This document shows, piece by piece, positions 42,250 to 45,246 of a stretch of DNA of 45,246 nucleotides. A model generated the notes under the pieces. The model ran no database searches, was not told where the DNA came from, and saw only the letters and a program-made list of their open reading frames with translations. The translations under genes were made by a program, and so were the position numbers. Source of the stretch: CAZBME01 sp964645835 (GTDB lineage: Bacteria > Desulfobacterota > Syntrophia > Syntrophales > UBA8958); assembly GCA_964645835.1 (NCBI GenBank), contig CAZYDG010000074.1:1-45246 (forward strand), given 5' to 3'. Position 1 is the stretch's first letter. Each line of letters opens with the position of its first letter.

Positions 42250-43324
42250 ATGCTCTTCGATCAATTGAAAATCCGCGAAATTATGCTTCGGAATCGCATC
42301 GTTGTCTCACCGATGTGCCAGTATTCAAGTGAAGACGGTTATGCAAACGATTGGCACCTCGTGCACCTGGGCAGCCGCGCTGTGGGCGGGGCGGCTCTCG
42401 TCATGACCGAGGCCACTGCTTTGGAATCCCGCGGCCGGATCAGCCCACAGGACTTGGGGATCTGGAAGGACGACCATATTACAACGCTCCGCCGCATTAC
42501 CAGATTCATCGAAGATCAGGGAGCTGTCGCAGGAATTCAGTTGGCTCATGCGGGTCGCAAGGCATCCACATCCCGGCCATGGGAAGGGGATAAGAGCCTT
42601 GATGCAGCCCATGGCGGATGGAAACCTGTCGGACCGAGCGCACTACCCTTTTCACCTGCCCATCCTATCCCTCACGTGCTGACACAGCAAGAGATAGGAG
42701 ATATCGTAATAGCCCTTTGCCGATGCCGCCAGGAGGGCATATGAGGCCGGCTTCAAGGTCCTGGAGGTCCATGCGGCACATGGTTATCTCATCCATGAAT
42801 TCCTCTCGCCCATATCCAATACGCGCACCGATGAGTATGGCGGCTCCTTCCCTAACCGGCTCCGTCTGCTTCGTGATGTCGTTCGGGCGATATGGAAAGT
42901 ATGGCCGGATAACCTTCCGATTTTTGTCAGAATCTCCGCTACGGACTGGCTGGAGCCGGAAGGCTGGGAAATAGAGCAGTCCGTAGTGCTGGCACGCGAG
43001 CTCAAACAGGAGGGTGTCTCTCTGATCGATTGTTCATCAGCGAATATTGTACCCCATGCCAAAGTACCTGCCGGACCAGGGTATCAAGTCGGATTCTCGG
43101 AACGCATTCGCAAAGAAACAGGGATCATGACAAGTGCATTGGGATTTATTGTCTCACCGCATCAAGCCGAGACAATCCTGAGAACCGGTCAGGCTGATGT
43201 TATTGTAATTGCCAGGCAATTCCTGCGCGATCCTTACTGGGCGCTAAATGCTGCAAAAGAACTGGCCATTGCAACCCCTTGGCCAAATCAGTATAAACGT
43301 GCGGAACCGGTTATCCGGCAATAG
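42250..43324 (+). pseudogene. Old Yellow Enzyme family NADH:flavin oxidoreductase, frameshifted
   Basis: The first part (MLFDQLKIREIML...) has RIVVSPMCQYSS, QLAHAGRKA and PHVLTQQEIGDIV; the second, in another frame, has FADAARRAYEAGFKVLEVHA, HEFLSPISNTRTDEYGGS and the C-terminal VIVIARQFLRDPYW. The join is at the CCC of 42713-42715: deleting one C gives DIVIAFADAARRAYEAG, an exact family match. The result is a full-length YqjM/OYE-type enzyme of about 357 aa (FMN, NAD(P)H-dependent ene reductase). A single homopolymer base suggests either a fresh mutation or a read error. GGAGG lies 7 nt before 42250. Confidence 0.85.
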
Positions 43325-43325
43325 C

Positions 43326-43690
43326 AGGCTGTTGAAAAACGTTCATCCAACGCTTCCGCGGGTACCCTCCCCCTGCATCGCCGAGACTGTGTCGTAATTC
43401 AAATATTTTCTACATTCGACTTGCCGTAGTCCAGACTTTCAGGCCTGCGGTTTTGATTTAAGATACTAAAATTACAAAATATTTTCAGAACTGAAGTCCT
43501 GCGCTACAGTCGAATCGATTAGAGAAGCCCTAATTGCAACAAAGTCTCCCCTCCAGGGGGACAGTTCATTTTCCTTCGCTGGCGGGGATTGTGTCCCGAA
43601 GTTTCCAGAAAAAGGAAGGCTCTCCAAAGGATGTACCTTATTGAAGAGCCTTCCATAGTTTAACAGATTCCTGAAGAATTAATCTTAATG
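43326..43690. repeat. Spacer with partial TIR element and paired hairpins
   Basis: A truncated TIR element (AGGCTGTTGAAAAACG, 43326-43341) follows the OYE stop. About 43425-43510 repeats the GTAGTCCAG / CTGAAGTCC / GCGCTACAG arrangement of the spacer at 20853. The terminator hairpin for the OmpA-like gene is at 43609-43654. No gene is seen. Confidence 0.6.
43609..43654 (-). terminator. Rho-independent terminator of the OmpA-like gene
   Basis: GGAAGGCTCT (43614-43623) and AGAGCCTTCC (43645-43654) form a perfect 10-bp stem, and the minus strand continues with TTTTTC. It lies 37 bp past the stop of the OmpA/VWA gene and reads in its direction. Confidence 0.85.
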
Positions 43691-44845
43691 CTAATTACTG
43701 AAAACTGCGGTAACTCTTCTGTTCTTCTGCTTACCTTCTTTAGTTTTATTGCTGGCAATGGGATTTTTGGGGCCGTAACCGACTGCTTTGAGACGTGAAC
43801 TGTCAATCCCAAATTTATCTACAAGGTATGCCTTTATACTGTCGGCGCGCCGCTGAGACAATTTAATATTAGCTGCTTCTTTACCGACATTGTCAGTGTG
43901 TCCTTCGATAGTCGCTGTAACTGAAGTGTTACTCTTCATGTAATCGGCAACTCTCTTAATTTCATTATAATACTTTGGTTTGATATTCGCCTTGTTTGTA
44001 TCGAATTCCACATTCAAGGTTATTGTGCTCGGTTCTTTTTTCGCGACCGGTTCCGGTTTAGGTTCTTCCTTAACGACCGGAGCAGCCTGCTGGGCCTGCC
44101 GTTCAACTTTTTTAACCTGCATGGTTTCTAAAAATATCTTCTCAACAAAAACAGCCATGCCTTCAGGAGAAGAAATACTGTCACCTGTGAACATGAATCC
44201 GCATTCGCCGGCGTCAGCTATCTGCTGCATCATTTTCCTGCCGGCAGCATTGTCACCGATGTGTACTGTATAGATACAAACACGGTCACCATAAGCACTC
44301 TTCAACCTCCGAGCGGCGACAACCGGCGTGAACTGCTCCATGTCTTCGCCATCGCTAAAGGCAATGACGGCCATCTTGCCTGATTGAGATTTCAAATCAT
44401 CACGTGCTCCGTCAAGCGCGGTATCCATGGGGCTGAGGCCGTTTCCTGAAAGTGGATCGATAACCTGCTTCAAATCAGCTCTTTTGAAGTCTGTAGGACC
44501 ATAGAGAAGCTGAGAAGTGTCGGGACCCAAAAGCTTAAGCTGACCGAAAGCTCTCAAAGCGGAGATTAATTTAATGTTGGGTATTGTATCGCTCATCAAT
44601 GAAACCAGCGCTTTTTCCTGACCCATTTTTGTACCGCTCTTGTAAATATCGTTCATGGACATTGTTGAATCGAAAAGAACTTCAAAGACATCGGCTTTTT
44701 GTGTTAACTGGCCGGATGCTATCTTGGGGTTGAGATCTATTGGCGTTATTACGGGGATTGCCTTTTGTGTCGCACATCCAATGAATAAGAAAACAGAAGC
44801 TACCAGGACAAGTATTTCCACCCACAAAAAGCTTTTTCTCTTCAT
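43691..44845 (-). CDS. OmpA-family lipoprotein with VWA-like domain
   Basis: A 384-aa envelope protein with lipobox FIGC (Cys24). A von Willebrand A-like domain covers about 52-240, with a MIDAS-like FDSTMSMND (D-x-T-x-S instead of D-x-S-x-S), PMDTALDGARDDL and VIAFSDGEDM. A Pro/Lys/Glu-rich linker (about 245-268) leads to a C-terminal OmpA peptidoglycan-binding domain: IEGHTDNVGKEAANIKLSQ, RRADSIKAYL and KQKNRRV. It probably links the outer membrane to peptidoglycan, with a metal-dependent binding module outside. A clear terminator follows. Confidence 0.9.
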   Translation of the reverse strand: MKRKSFLWVEILVLVASVFLFIGCATQKAIPVITPIDLNPKIASGQLTQKADVFEVLFDSTMSMNDIYKSGTKMGQEKALVSLMSDTIPNIKLISALRAFGQLKLLGPDTSQLLYGPTDFKRADLKQVIDPLSGNGLSPMDTALDGARDDLKSQSGKMAVIAFSDGEDMEQFTPVVAARRLKSAYGDRVCIYTVHIGDNAAGRKMMQQIADAGECGFMFTGDSISSPEGMAVFVEKIFLETMQVKKVERQAQQAAPVVKEEPKPEPVAKKEPSTITLNVEFDTNKANIKPKYYNEIKRVADYMKSNTSVTATIEGHTDNVGKEAANIKLSQRRADSIKAYLVDKFGIDSSRLKAVGYGPKNPIASNKTKEGKQKNRRVTAVFSN

Positions 44846-45107
44846 GTCATTCCTCCTTCATGTGTCTGTTGAACTGCGGTTTATGATTTCTATACGGCAG
44901 AGCAAAGTAACTATGCCCTTGATACCTTGTTTATCAACTTTTTTATATAATGCGAAATCAGGCAACTCTCAATATGTTGCAGATCTTTTTTTGTATGAAT
45001 AACAAGATAATAATTGATAGATAACAGGCGGTGCTTGATAACGACTTGCCTTTGTGGAACGAGATTATAATGAATAGGCTGCTTTGTGTCAATGGAAAAG
45101 ACCCCAA
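44846..45107. other. Upstream spacer of the OmpA-like gene
   Basis: It contains the promoter side of the OmpA-like gene and then AT-rich sequence up to the IS repeat at 45108. A 69-codon minus-strand frame here has no recognisable features and is not called. Confidence 0.5.
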
Positions 45108-45136
45108 CGAATTGCCTCAAATTAAATGTTACCGAA
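45108..45136. repeat. Left terminal inverted repeat of the second IS copy
   Basis: CGAATTGCCTCAAATTAAATG, then TTACCGAA, is the reverse complement (one indel, few mismatches) of the repeat at 110-138. It is oriented as the left end of the same element whose right end opens the window. A related TATTACCGAATACCG occurs inside at about 45173. Confidence 0.65.
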
Positions 45137-45209
45137 GGAGGTGAATAAAAAGGATCGTTGACTCATAATTCGATATTACCGAATACCGCCATTTCTATGG
45201 AGGTTGAAT

Positions 45210-45246
45210 ATGAGTCCGCAATCGAAAAAAGAATACACCGAAGCCA
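45210..45246 (+). CDS. N-terminus of an IS transposase (partial, runs off the window)
   Basis: ATG at 45210 follows GGAGG with 6-nt spacing and reads MSPQSKKEYTEA to the edge. This start resembles the integrase-catalytic transposases common in Syntrophus-like genomes, and it lies about 75 bp inside a terminal inverted repeat. Only 12 residues are visible, so the family stays open. Confidence 0.5.
   Translation, partial: MSPQSKKEYTEA

Noticed and set aside
42986..43324. Separate small oxidoreductase gene
   Set aside because: It is the end of the frameshifted OYE gene; the coding signal already continues from 42716 in the same frame.
44911..45120. Minus-strand frame of 69 codons
   Set aside because: It is AT-rich, crosses into the IS terminal repeat and has no motif or ribosome binding site.

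Overview
The window reads as a roughly 45 kb chromosomal segment of an anaerobic, probably syntrophic deltaproteobacterium (Syntrophales / Syntrophus-Smithella type). That is inferred from gene content, not from a marker gene: a phosphotransbutyrylase/butyrate kinase operon, a 2-hydroxyacyl-CoA dehydratase-like pair, an acyl-CoA dehydrogenase with EtfBA and FixCX, a TAXI-type solute receptor, an OFA-type MFS carrier, and a selenoprotein gene. No rRNA, tRNA, CRISPR array or prophage was seen. Both ends of the window carry matching terminal inverted repeats of one insertion sequence (about 110-137 and 45108-45136), so the segment lies between two copies of the same IS in the same orientation.

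Layout. 1-143: tail of an IS. 0.26-5.9 kb (+): patatin/BamA-like outer-membrane phospholipase, PolX, and a frameshifted radical SAM gene. 6.1-16.6 kb (-): decayed MFS carrier, membrane PAS sensor, DedA, TatA, a secreted cyclophilin-FKBP fusion, a TAXI receptor, a broken small lipoprotein coupled to an exported unknown protein, and a Tat-exported metallophosphoesterase. 17.1-20.7 kb (+): two 2-hydroxyacyl-CoA dehydratase-family subunits and a membrane-anchored HEXXH peptidase. 21-25.7 kb: alpha/beta hydrolase and sirtuin (divergent), GNAT, DUF2284 protein with a downstream UGA-containing CC/Se-motif selenoprotein, and MFS. 26-29.9 kb: ptb-ptb-buk operon divergent from a LysR regulator. 30.6-33.7 kb: CpxA/CpxR-like pair divergent from an EF-hand protein, with a GTAAA-N5-GTAAA site between them. 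34-40.3 kb: CPBP protease, then a tetR-fixC-fixX-acd-etfB-etfA run (-). 40.5-45.2 kb: HD-domain protein, a lectin-like secreted protein with a lipoprotein, a frameshifted Old Yellow Enzyme gene, an OmpA/VWA lipoprotein, and the start of the second IS copy.

How the genes fit together. The central theme is acyl-CoA energy metabolism: acyl-CoA dehydrogenase passes electrons to EtfBA and then to a FixC/FixX-type quinone-reducing or bifurcating partner, while Ptb/Buk would make ATP from butyryl-CoA or a related acyl-CoA. The most notable hidden gene is at 23439-23741 (-). It encodes a 100-residue protein with an in-frame UGA at codon 37 directly after a Cys. The frame is open on both sides, and a GC-rich hairpin lies about 16 nt past the UGA.

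Non-coding DNA is rich in dispersed palindromic elements. One is a 17-bp-TIR element that repeatedly sits at gene 3' ends and even supplies stop codons. Another is a family of about 136 bp found as a triple tandem array at about 30.1-30.54 kb. Four genes carry indel frameshifts (radical SAM, MFS, lipoprotein, OYE). This is either real decay or consensus error; two of the four lie in short homopolymers.
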